Shown here in pieces: positions 18,083-26,285 of a stretch of DNA of 64,000 bases. The translations under genes were made by a program, and so were the position numbers. The notes beneath the pieces are model-generated. The model saw only the letters and a program-made list of their open reading frames with translations. It made no database searches and was not told the DNA's origin. The DNA comes from M3007 sp041392625. GTDB taxonomy: Bacteria; Bacteroidota; Bacteroidia; Chitinophagales; Saprospiraceae. The stretch covers positions 62,001-126,000 of the forward strand of contig JAWKLR010000005.1 in the NCBI GenBank assembly GCA_041392625.1, read 5' to 3'. Positions within the stretch are counted from its first letter, which is position 1; the number at the start of each line of letters is the position of its first letter.

Positions 18083-19456
18083 ATGGCAAAAGCGCGTACC
18101 GTATATTTTTGTTCCAACTGTGGTGCATCCGCACCAAAGTGGATGGGAAAATGCAATCAATGTGGCGAATGGAATACGTACCAGGAAGAAGTAATCCAGA
18201 AAGAAACCGGTTCGGAAGAGAAGCGGCGCTCCTGGGCGCCGGCCAAGAAAGACCGGGTGAAAGCCGTTCCCATCCGGGAAATTGAAGCCGGGAATACCGT
18301 GCGAATTCCTACTCCAGATGGTGAACTCAACCGGGTTTTGGGAGGTGGCATTGTACCGGGCTCTCTGGTACTTATTGGCGGACAGCCGGGCATTGGAAAA
18401 AGTACGCTCATGCTTCAGGTCGCCCTCCAGACCAAAGCAAAAATTCTCTATGTCAGCGGGGAGGAAAGCGAAGAACAAATCAAGATGCGTGCGGACCGAC
18501 TGGCCAATGTCCAATCGGATTGCTACATTCTCACGGAAACCAATACCACCAAAATTCTCAGCCAGGCTCAGGATTTGCAGCCCCAACTCCTGGTGATCGA
18601 TTCCATCCAGACCATGAGCTCACCCCACCTCGATAGTGCGCCTGGTGGAGTTGCGCAGGTTCGGGAATGCGCCGCCGAATTGCTGCGATTTGCAAAAGAA
18701 ACAAACATATCTGTTTTTCTGATCGGACATATCAACAAGGACGGTGACATTGCCGGACCAAAAATTCTGGAGCACATCGTCGATTGCGTATTGCAATTTG
18801 AAGGCGATCGGCACAACACCTACCGGATTTTGCGCACCCTGAAAAACCGATTCGGTAGCACCGATGAAATGGGTATCTACGAAATGCAGACTACCGGATT
18901 GCGCGAAGTGAGCAACCCTTCCGAACTCCTGCTTAGCCAAAAAGACGAAGAACTCAGCGGCTGTGCCGTGGCTGCTACCATGGAGGGGCTGCGCCCCATG
19001 CTGATCGAAACGCAGGCGCTGGTGAGCAAATCTGTTTACGGTACGCCCCAGCGAACCGCCACCGGGTTTGATATGCGGCGATTGCAAATGCTGCTCGCAG
19101 TGCTCGAAAAGCGCTGCGGTTATTTCTTTTCTGCCAACGACGTTTTTCTGAATTTAGCCGGAGGCATTCGCGTGGAAGATCCTGCCATCGACCTGGCTAT
19201 AGTGGCTGCACTTATTTCATCGCTGATGGACGTCAGCATCCCTTCCGATGTCTGCTTTGCCGGGGAAGTGGGGCTGAGTGGGGAAATCCGCGGGGTGAGT
19301 AGGGTAGAGCAGCGGATTGCCGAAGCCGATCGACTGGGATTTCGCGAAATGTACATTTCGAAATACAGCGGCAAAGGCATTGATTTTAAAAAATTCAAAG
19401 TCCGCGTGCATACCTTGGGAAAGGTAGAAGAACTTAAAGGAGCCTTGTTTATTTAA
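18083..19456 (+). CDS. radA: RadA (Sms), DNA repair ATPase
   Basis: RadA promotes branch migration in homologous recombination. From ATG 18083 the protein begins MAKARTVYFCSNCG and has a four-cysteine zinc finger (CSNCG...CNQCGEW), a RecA-like core with Walker A GGQPGIGKST, Walker B (LLVIDSIQ), the diagnostic KNRFGS motif (LKNRFGSTDEMG), and a C-terminal Lon-protease-like domain (FFSANDVFLNLAGG ... CFAGEVGLSGEIRGV). The length of 457 residues is normal. The predicted promoter falls within the longer upstream open frame. Confidence 0.96.
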   Translation: MAKARTVYFCSNCGASAPKWMGKCNQCGEWNTYQEEVIQKETGSEEKRRSWAPAKKDRVKAVPIREIEAGNTVRIPTPDGELNRVLGGGIVPGSLVLIGGQPGIGKSTLMLQVALQTKAKILYVSGEESEEQIKMRADRLANVQSDCYILTETNTTKILSQAQDLQPQLLVIDSIQTMSSPHLDSAPGGVAQVRECAAELLRFAKETNISVFLIGHINKDGDIAGPKILEHIVDCVLQFEGDRHNTYRILRTLKNRFGSTDEMGIYEMQTTGLREVSNPSELLLSQKDEELSGCAVAATMEGLRPMLIETQALVSKSVYGTPQRTATGFDMRRLQMLLAVLEKRCGYFFSANDVFLNLAGGIRVEDPAIDLAIVAALISSLMDVSIPSDVCFAGEVGLSGEIRGVSRVEQRIAEADRLGFREMYISKYSGKGIDFKKFKVRVHTLGKVEELKGALFI

Positions 19457-19470
19457 AGAGGTAAGAGCTA

Positions 19471-19516
19471 AAAAAAAGAGCCCCCAATTTTTGAATGAGT
19501 CAAAATTGGAGGCTCT
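19471..19516. terminator. Bidirectional terminator between radA and the broken barrel gene
   Basis: AGAGCC(C)CCAATTTT pairs with AAAATTGG(A)GGCTCT with one mismatch. On the minus strand it is followed by eight T residues, so it is strongest for the minus-strand gene. Confidence 0.7.
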
Positions 19517-19534
19517 AACTATATACCAGAAAAA

Positions 19535-20993
19535 TCAAAATGATTTCCGAATTGCCAGTCCGATTCCAACTGCGCGACGGCGCTCATCGAAACCGTACGT
19601 ATCCATAAAGTTTAGTGTGCTTCGGGCATGTGCATTTACACCAATGCTCCAGCCATTTTTAACATAGGCCAGTTCAACGCGGCCCATGCCACTCAACACT
19701 CCAGCGGAGCGATAGCCGGCATCTTTCAGCAAAAGGCTGTTTCCAAGGCCGTCTGTAATTGAGCCGGTTTGTCTTCCAAACAAGCTAAAACTGGCACCAG
19801 CAGAAAAGCCCAGTCGGAGCGATTCTCCCAAGGACCACCGACCACCAAACTCCACCGGAATTTCCAGGAATTGATAGCGGTTGTAGGCCACTTCTTCCCG
19901 GGTGTGGATGGTCGTGATAATGCCTTCACCATAGATTTCCTGAACGGTGCTATCGGCAAAGAAAATTTGCTCAAGCAACATGTTGGAGTCAATGGTTTCA
20001 GTGGTAGTTTTGTAGATGGCTTCTTTTTTATCCGTCCACTGGCCGAAGGCCAAGCCACTTTCCACATACCAAGGGCCTACTAGTTGACGCCGGATGAGGA
20101 GGCCGTTCCGGGTGAGGTCCAGCACTTGCTCTTCATCCGCGCGTATATCAACCAAGTCTACAGCACCCGATCGGGTGGCAGAAGCAAAGCCGTATTCAGA
20201 AAAAGCACCCAACTCCCAGTTGGATTGCTTGCGTTTCCGCTTCCGGCGTCTGCGTTTTTCCCCGTCACCATCTTCTCTTTAGTGCAATTTGTGATGGCGA
20301 AAGAGATGTGTTTGTTTGGGACAACACAGGGTGTGGTTTTACTGGGATTGGGTCTAAGGTTTTTGTAGGTTGCTTCGTAGTGGCGTTTTGATCGCCTATA
20401 CGCTCCCTCTATCGTAATGCCTTACCTGGTTGTTGATCATGTCCGTCCAGTAGAGGGCGGATTGTATGAGCAGATCCGTTGTTTTCAATGTTTTTAGCTT
20501 CCGGAAAAAAGTTACTGGAAGGGCTTCTGTTTTTGAATTACTTCAACCTGGGCTCGGGCGAGTTGATTTTGTTTTTGTAGCGAAATAATTAGTTGTTGCC
20601 TTGCTGTTCAGGCTGTACCTCCATTGGTACAATCTTGGTTCTGGTACTTGTTTGTTATTGGTCCGGATTCTTCTGTGTCGAGAACGCCGCTTTGTTGCTC
20701 GGGCGATTGCATTTCTACATGCTGAGAAAACAGAAGTGTTCGTCACAGTTTTGAGCCTCATTGTTATCGTGAACCACACTAATTTGTCTGGTTTTGAAAA
20801 AATAATTGCCTCCAAACCAGGCGCCGGCTCCGAGGACAAGCAGTCCGGGAATCCAAATCCACCAGAGAATGGGTCGGCGTTTTTTCTCTTTGCGCCGTTT
20901 TTCCAGCTTCGCCCAGGCAGCTTCTGCATCGAAGTTCTCGGCTTGATCCGGAATTTTATTTTTCAATTTATTGTCAAACAAGTCCTTGCTCAT
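19535..20993 (-). pseudogene. Anti-sigma-like protein with C-terminal outer-membrane-barrel domain, frameshifted
   Basis: The N-terminus (from ATG 20993) is cytoplasmic-like (FDNKLKNKIPDQAENFDAE, EAAWAKLEKRR) followed by one transmembrane helix (WWIWIPGLLVLGAGAWFGG). The frame fails near 20715. Coding pieces continue in other frames: a Q-rich coiled coil (QQLIISLQKQNQLARAQVEV), then KREDGDGEKRRRRKRKRKQ, then a 225-residue barrel-like C-terminus ending in KSF (20212-19535). At least three indels lie between about 20230 and 20720. The layout, cytoplasmic helix, TM helix and barrel-like domain next to an ECF sigma gene, recurs in Bacteroidota. It overlaps the sigma gene by 20 nt. Confidence 0.65.
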
Positions 20994-21532
20994 AATACCT
21001 GACTGCCTTATGCAGCATCTGTTTTAATAGTTGTTTTGCTCTGCTCAATTGCGATCTGGACGCACTTTCCGAGATTTGGAGTGCCTCGGAAATTTCCCGG
21101 TGCGACCAGTCCTCAAAAATATACAGGTTGAGCACCTGTCGATATCCCCCTGCTGGCAACTGGCGGACGGCTTCCAGAACCTGTTCATGGGGGATTTGGT
21201 CCAGTACCGTTTCTTCCAGTTCAACATCTGGCAGGGTTTCCGGATGGCTTATTTCCGGAAGGCGTTTTTGTTTCCGCATCAGTTGAAGAATGGTATTTAC
21301 CGAAACCCGGTAAAGCCATCCTTCAAACTGCCCGCGGCCGGGGTCATATTGGCTTAATTTATCAAATAACACTAGAAAACACTCCTGCAGATAATCCTGG
21401 GCCATCGGCTCATCGGTTGCATAACGGCGTGCGATCGCAAGCACCTTGGAGCAAAGTGCAGAAAGAGCGCCTTTTCAGCCGTAGCATCGTGGGCTTTACA
21501 ATCTCGCAGCCAGAGAGTGTGTTGTTGTTCAT
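20974..21532 (-). pseudogene. ECF-type RNA polymerase sigma factor, N-terminus frameshifted
   Basis: The intact part (21444-20974) contains region 2 (YLQECFLVLFDKLSQYD, FEGWLYRVSVNTILQLMRK) and region 4 (LPAGGYRQVLNLYIFEDWSH, HREISEALQISESASRSQL). Upstream, the missing helix reads TLWLRDCKAHDATAEKALF and LHFAPR in another frame, with a plausible ATG at 21532. One missing G (AGGGTG read as AGGTG near 21444) and one indel near 21515 reconnect them. The gene would control a promoter set together with the overlapping anti-sigma-like protein. Both partners are disrupted, so decay or poor consensus are possible. Confidence 0.75.
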
Positions 21533-21574
21533 GGAATTAGAATCGCTATTGTATTTCTGCGGTAATCGTAAGGG

Positions 21575-23302
21575 CTAAATCAGGGTAAGTTGTTCCGCCC
21601 GATCCTCTTTCAGAAGACCTCCAGCTACCTCAAAAATAATTATTTCACCGGGATCGGTATTGTATTGTACGCTGTTTATAGTGTAATTTCCTGTCGGGGT
21701 ATATACCGTTGGTGACCCAAACAAGGTTGTATTATAGCTCATTCCCCATACTGGATTCGAAGAACTACCCCAGTTGATTAGGGTATAGGTGTAAATAACC
21801 TTGTTACCATTGCCCTGGTCGTCGACTACTGTAATCTCAGTCAAACCCAGTGTGTCAGCGTTAACAGTTGCAACTGCATTGTCGATGAAATAGGACCCGC
21901 CGTTGTAATCGTACTGTACTCCTACAATAATCTGATTGTCGCACACCGGTACATCTCCAAAATCAATCGAGCTTGCATAGGATTCAACAAGTGGGTCGCT
22001 GTACAACAAGGCAGAAAAATCATATCCAATAATGGTAATATCTTCATCTAGTGTACAGCTGATAAGGGATGCACTGAATTCCCCTGTTACTTCATCTACG
22101 GGTAATGGAATACGAGCTTGTGAGCCTATCCAAACCTGTGCAATTCCATTTGTCACCGGGTTTTGATCGCAATCAACCAATGTACCGCTAATTTCTACTA
22201 CGGAAGTAGCAGGTAAGGTTAGGCTGATGGCCCCAAGATCAAGATCATCAGTAAGTGGCCCAATATTTTGTGAGTAAACCACATTGCCACATTCATCAAT
22301 AATCTCAAACAACAGGTCTTCATTGGCTGGTACCAAGCCTCCAAAGTTTCCGGATTCATTTGTCGTAGCTGTGGCAAAACCAAAGCCATTCAGACGTGTA
22401 ACGCGAACGAAAACGAAAGGAGCATTTGCGCCCAGTCGGATGTTGCCGGATAGGTAAACAGTCGGAATACCAATATCACAATTCCACAAAGAGAAATGCT
22501 CTACGGTTCCGGTATACATGCTTCCACTCAATTCAGCCTGACCTTCTTCTTCCCACAAGCCTGTTGCTTCATCAAAGTACCACAATGGAATGCTGGCAGG
22601 CGCATCAGATATCCGATCCGCTGGTACCGGTACATTCAGGGTTGCTGATTGGTTGATCTGTAGTTTCTGCCCCCCATTGCCCTCGATCACTACATGGATC
22701 ATACCATAGCTCACCAGCATTTGAGCCTCGCCTTCTTCAGAGAGTCCCAGGTAAGAATCCGTAACCAACCGGTTGATGGCAGCATCACTTGGGTCGAGGT
22801 AGGTAGCATATACGGATACTTGTCCGGAGTAGGCATTACCGGCAGCATCTACAAAACTGTTTGGAGCAAACTCTACACTACCTCCGCCAGGCACGTTCAC
22901 TACTCCACCTGCTGCTGCATCAATTTGTGCAGTCAGGTTTTTGCTGCGCAAACTCACCAACACCCGCGATACATCTCCAACCTTTGGTGAGAAACTTGCA
23001 AAAGATGGATAAAATCCGGCTTTTTCTACACGAATAAAACCCTGCAGCTGACTTGCCAATCCTTCCAAATAGAAGTAGCCAATGTCATCTGTCAAGGTTG
23101 TTTCTGTACCCAGTGTTACGGTTGCCCCCTGCAGTGCATTTCCCATTTCATCGGTTACCAAACCGCGTACACCCGTTTCTACTTTGATGCTTGGGTCTGG
23201 AGTGATGATAACCGTTGTGTCTTTAATAGTGTCTTTCCGGCATGCGCTGAACAAAGCCAGCAGCACGAACAGACTCAGAAGTGTTTTTATTGATCGATTC
23301 AT
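21575..23302 (-). CDS. Surface lipoprotein with carboxypeptidase-regulatory-like domain
   Basis: A lipoprotein signal (LSLFVLLALFSACRKDT) begins this 575-residue protein. Residues 42-100 form a carboxypeptidase-D-regulatory-like beta-sandwich (VRGLVTDEMGNALQGATVTL). The next region (FAPNSFVDAAGNAYSG, VSVYATYLDPSDAAINRL, SATLNVPVPADR) resembles the extracellular domain of CILP/FAM171-type proteins. A second sandwich-like stretch (ISGTLVDCDQNPVTNG) lies toward the C-terminus. No catalytic residues are evident. It is probably an outer-membrane-anchored structural or binding protein; function unknown. Single gene, divergent from the VWA fusion gene. Confidence 0.75.
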   Translation of the reverse strand: MNRSIKTLLSLFVLLALFSACRKDTIKDTTVIITPDPSIKVETGVRGLVTDEMGNALQGATVTLGTETTLTDDIGYFYLEGLASQLQGFIRVEKAGFYPSFASFSPKVGDVSRVLVSLRSKNLTAQIDAAAGGVVNVPGGGSVEFAPNSFVDAAGNAYSGQVSVYATYLDPSDAAINRLVTDSYLGLSEEGEAQMLVSYGMIHVVIEGNGGQKLQINQSATLNVPVPADRISDAPASIPLWYFDEATGLWEEEGQAELSGSMYTGTVEHFSLWNCDIGIPTVYLSGNIRLGANAPFVFVRVTRLNGFGFATATTNESGNFGGLVPANEDLLFEIIDECGNVVYSQNIGPLTDDLDLGAISLTLPATSVVEISGTLVDCDQNPVTNGIAQVWIGSQARIPLPVDEVTGEFSASLISCTLDEDITIIGYDFSALLYSDPLVESYASSIDFGDVPVCDNQIIVGVQYDYNGGSYFIDNAVATVNADTLGLTEITVVDDQGNGNKVIYTYTLINWGSSSNPVWGMSYNTTLFGSPTVYTPTGNYTINSVQYNTDPGEIIIFEVAGGLLKEDRAEQLTLI

Positions 23303-23543
23303 TTTTTAGTTGTCTTTAAATCAAATGAGAGAATTTGCGCGCAGTTATTGATACAATGCGTACGGTTGAAAAACGCTGCACAGGATTTGTAAAAAAATTT
23401 TTTTGTAAAAAATCTGTGTAATCTGTCCGGCCATTGCATCCTCCCACCATGGACGTCCACGTGCCAAGCTTTTTTACTGTGTAATCAACTGTTTTTTCAA
23501 CCAGGCATCAATATGCTATTTGACGCCTACAAACTTTTTGAGC

Positions 23544-25643
23544 ATGAGGACTTTATTGTTTTTACTCGCGGCCTGTTCGGCCTTTTCGTTTTTACCTATC
23601 CATGAAGGGACCATCCTTCAGGGTAGGGTAGCAGATGACAAAGGGGATGCCCTGATCGGTGCTACCATTAAAGTATTAAACGGAACGGACGTTGTCCGCG
23701 GAGCAATTTCTGATTACGATGGAAATTATCGTATCACTCTGGATCCTGGAACCTACGACGTTGAGGTTGCTTATACCGGTTTTTCGAATCAAAGAACCAG
23801 CGGTGTGAAAGTCCTGGCGGGAAAAATAAACACCCTGGATTTCGAACTGGGCGCCACAGTTCTCAGCGAAGTAGTGATCACGGAACATAAGGTCCCGCTT
23901 ATCGAGCAGGACAATACCTCCTCCGGAGCAACCCTGAGTTCGGAGCAGCTGCGTCGTATGCCAACCCGTTCCGTTAATGCTATTTCTGCTACTAAAGCAG
24001 GGGGTAAGGGTAATAGGAAAAAAGTGAAAAGCTATGCTGCCACTCCGGGAAGTTCTTCCGTAGATGGTGGGGCTATTAATGTGCGGGGTACGCGCGACAA
24101 CGCGCAAACGTACTACATCGACGGGATTCGGGTGTCCGGAACTACACCCCCTGTGTCCGCTGACACAAAAAGAACAAAAAAAGACAAGCAGCAAGCTGCT
24201 CCGGCCACTCCTCCGGTTGCCCCTCCGGATGATACACCAGAGCACTATTCTGCTATTCATGAAAATGAATTTTTAAAGGCTGGAGAAACACCGGTATCTA
24301 CATTTTCTATTGATGTGGACGGGGCATCCTTTGCCAACTCCCGCCGGTTTATCAACCAGGGCACCTTGCCTCCGGCAGATGCCGTGCGGATTGAAGAGTT
24401 TATTAATTACTTCGACTACGAATACGAGCAACCCAAAGACCAACATCCTTTTGCCATGCACACCGAGCTGGCTGCCTGCCCCTGGAATCAGGAAAACAGG
24501 CTGCTGATGATCGGCTTGCAAGGACTTGAAATTGATGAAGGACAACTCCCTCCATCAAACCTGGTGTTTCTGGTCGATGTATCCGGAAGCATGAGTGCAG
24601 CCAATAAATTGGAACTGGTAAAAAAATCACTGGAGCTTCTCACCGACCACCTGCGCCCGCAAGACCGGGTAGCCCTGGTAACCTATGCCGGAGCAGCGGG
24701 AATGGTACTGCCATCCACACCCGGAAACCAGAAAACGGAGATTAAAAATGCCATCCAAAACCTGAGTTCCGGTGGAAGTACTGCCGGAGCTGCCGGTATT
24801 CAACTGGCATACAACACCGCACGTGCCAACTTCGCAAAAGGAGGCAACAACCGCGTAATTCTCTGCACCGATGGCGATTTCAACGTAGGAGTAAGCAGTG
24901 AAGACGCCCTTGTTTCGCTCATTGAGAAAGAACGTGAAAGCGGCGTCTACCTCACCGTCCTGGGATATGGAATGGGAAATTATCAGGATTCCAAAATGCA
25001 AATGCTGGCCAATAAAGGCAATGGCAACCATGCGTATATCGACCAGTTGAGCGAAGCGCAAAAAGTACTGATCAACGAATTTGGCGGAACCCTTTTTACC
25101 ATTGCCAAAGATGTAAAAATTCAAATCGAATTCAACCCGGCCAAAGTGGCTTCCTACCGACTAATCGGCTACGAAAACCGTATGCTAAAAAAGGAAGACT
25201 TTGACGACGATACCAAAGACGCCGGCGAACTTGGATCCGGACACCGGGTCACAGCACTCTATGAAATTGTTCCGGTATCAGCAGGGCAGGGACTAACAGC
25301 CGCAGAACAGCGCGCACTGGTTGGCGAAGGGGCAACTACAGGTGGGGAAGACCTGCTTAAAATCAAGTTTCGCTACAAGCAACCCAAAAAGAACGCCAGC
25401 AGCATGTTGATCGAAGCGGTTGTCAAAGATGAGCTGGTGAAAACCCCGAGCGCAAATTTCCAGCTGGCTGCCGGTGCAGCGAGTTTTGGCTTGGTTTTGC
25501 GCAACTCAAAATTCAAGGGAAACGCCAATTATGAACTGGCCAAGCGCCTGGTAAGCGAGTCCTTGAGTATTGACCCCAACGGCTACCGAAAAGATCTCCG
25601 CGATCTGATCACCGCCGCCGCCATACTCGATACCCGCCCCTAA
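23544..25643 (+). CDS. Carboxypeptidase-regulatory / TonB-plug-like / VWA fusion protein (YfbK-like)
   Basis: From ATG 23544 a signal peptide leads into a carboxypeptidase-regulatory sandwich (LQGRVADDKGDALIGATIKV), then a plug-like segment of the SusC/TonB-receptor kind (LSSEQLRRMPTRSVNAISA ... INVRGTRDNAQTYYIDGIRV), a Pro/Lys-rich linker, and a YfbK-type von Willebrand factor A module. The MIDAS is intact: FLVDVSGSMS (Asp345), a Thr/Ser cluster (SSGGSTAG) and CTDGDFN. The C-terminal domain matches the YfbK family tail (YRLIGYENRML ... LLKIKFRYK). There is no outer-membrane barrel after the plug. Adhesion or complex assembly at the surface is inferred. Confidence 0.85.
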   Translation: MRTLLFLLAACSAFSFLPIHEGTILQGRVADDKGDALIGATIKVLNGTDVVRGAISDYDGNYRITLDPGTYDVEVAYTGFSNQRTSGVKVLAGKINTLDFELGATVLSEVVITEHKVPLIEQDNTSSGATLSSEQLRRMPTRSVNAISATKAGGKGNRKKVKSYAATPGSSSVDGGAINVRGTRDNAQTYYIDGIRVSGTTPPVSADTKRTKKDKQQAAPATPPVAPPDDTPEHYSAIHENEFLKAGETPVSTFSIDVDGASFANSRRFINQGTLPPADAVRIEEFINYFDYEYEQPKDQHPFAMHTELAACPWNQENRLLMIGLQGLEIDEGQLPPSNLVFLVDVSGSMSAANKLELVKKSLELLTDHLRPQDRVALVTYAGAAGMVLPSTPGNQKTEIKNAIQNLSSGGSTAGAAGIQLAYNTARANFAKGGNNRVILCTDGDFNVGVSSEDALVSLIEKERESGVYLTVLGYGMGNYQDSKMQMLANKGNGNHAYIDQLSEAQKVLINEFGGTLFTIAKDVKIQIEFNPAKVASYRLIGYENRMLKKEDFDDDTKDAGELGSGHRVTALYEIVPVSAGQGLTAAEQRALVGEGATTGGEDLLKIKFRYKQPKKNASSMLIEAVVKDELVKTPSANFQLAAGAASFGLVLRNSKFKGNANYELAKRLVSESLSIDPNGYRKDLRDLITAAAILDTRP

Positions 25644-25650
25644 TTAGTAC

Positions 25651-25671
25651 AGACGCCCTACTAGGGCGTCT
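25651..25671. repeat. GACGC-type intergenic palindrome
   Basis: AGACGCCCTA-C-TAGGGCGTCT, 10-bp arms, directly after the VWA gene. It shares the AGACGC/GCGTCT core with sites at 8154, 16586, 16934, 52639 and 56036. Confidence 0.7.
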
Positions 25672-25717
25672 CAAACGCCAGGTAACCCACAATCCTCTAA
25701 ATACAAACATACCCACC

Positions 25718-26158
25718 ATGAAAAAATCATTCACCTACCTATTCTTCCTATTTACCAGCACGATGGTATTCGGACAAAAAGGCACCCTAAACCTGATCGT
25801 CCAGGACGAAAAAAACGAGCCACTCATTGGAGCCACAATCAAGGTCTTCCAAAACGAGCAACTCGTTCAGGGTGGGTGGTCCGACTTTCACGGGATGGCA
25901 CAGTTCCAGTTGGATCCCGGGACATATGATCTGTCTGTATGGTATGTTGGCTTGGTTACTCAAATGATAAGCGGCATGAAAATAAGCGCAAATAAAGAAC
26001 AGGAGCTACAATTCAAACTCGCTCCGAGTATTCTATCGCAGACTGATATTGTTCTTGGATGTTGTATTCAGTGGGAAAGCCTCGACCCCGATCCTGAAAA
26101 CACCGGCACTACGTTTCAGGCCAATCAAATCTGGTACAGTTCCCGGATGAATTATTAA
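25718..26158 (+). CDS. Small secreted carboxypeptidase-regulatory-like domain protein
   Basis: A 146-residue protein with a signal peptide (LFTSTMVFGQ) and one sandwich domain (LIVQDEKNEPLIGATIKV ... QFQLDPGTYDLSVWYVGL). It closely parallels the N-terminal domain of the upstream VWA fusion (ALIGATIKV, TLDPGTYDVEVAYTGF) and ends soon after that domain, where the larger protein continues into its plug. It looks like a partial duplication of the neighbour, with a different tail (DIVLGCCIQWESLDPD). Function unknown. Confidence 0.75.
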   Translation: MKKSFTYLFFLFTSTMVFGQKGTLNLIVQDEKNEPLIGATIKVFQNEQLVQGGWSDFHGMAQFQLDPGTYDLSVWYVGLVTQMISGMKISANKEQELQFKLAPSILSQTDIVLGCCIQWESLDPDPENTGTTFQANQIWYSSRMNY

Positions 26159-26190
26159 ACAGAAGATTATTCAGATTCCCGCCAGTAAAA

Positions 26191-26220
26191 AACGCAGGGG
26201 CGCCTTGGCGCCCCTGCGTT
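26191..26220. terminator. Perfect bidirectional terminator
   Basis: AACGCAGGGGCGCC (26191-26204) pairs perfectly with 26207-26220 around a 2-nt loop, with A-rich and T-rich flanks. It lies between converging genes. Confidence 0.88.
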
Positions 26221-26285
26221 CGTTTTAAAACTCAAACCGGTGGGACCTGCGGGTATCTGGTCCCTATTGATAAGCGGATTGGTGA

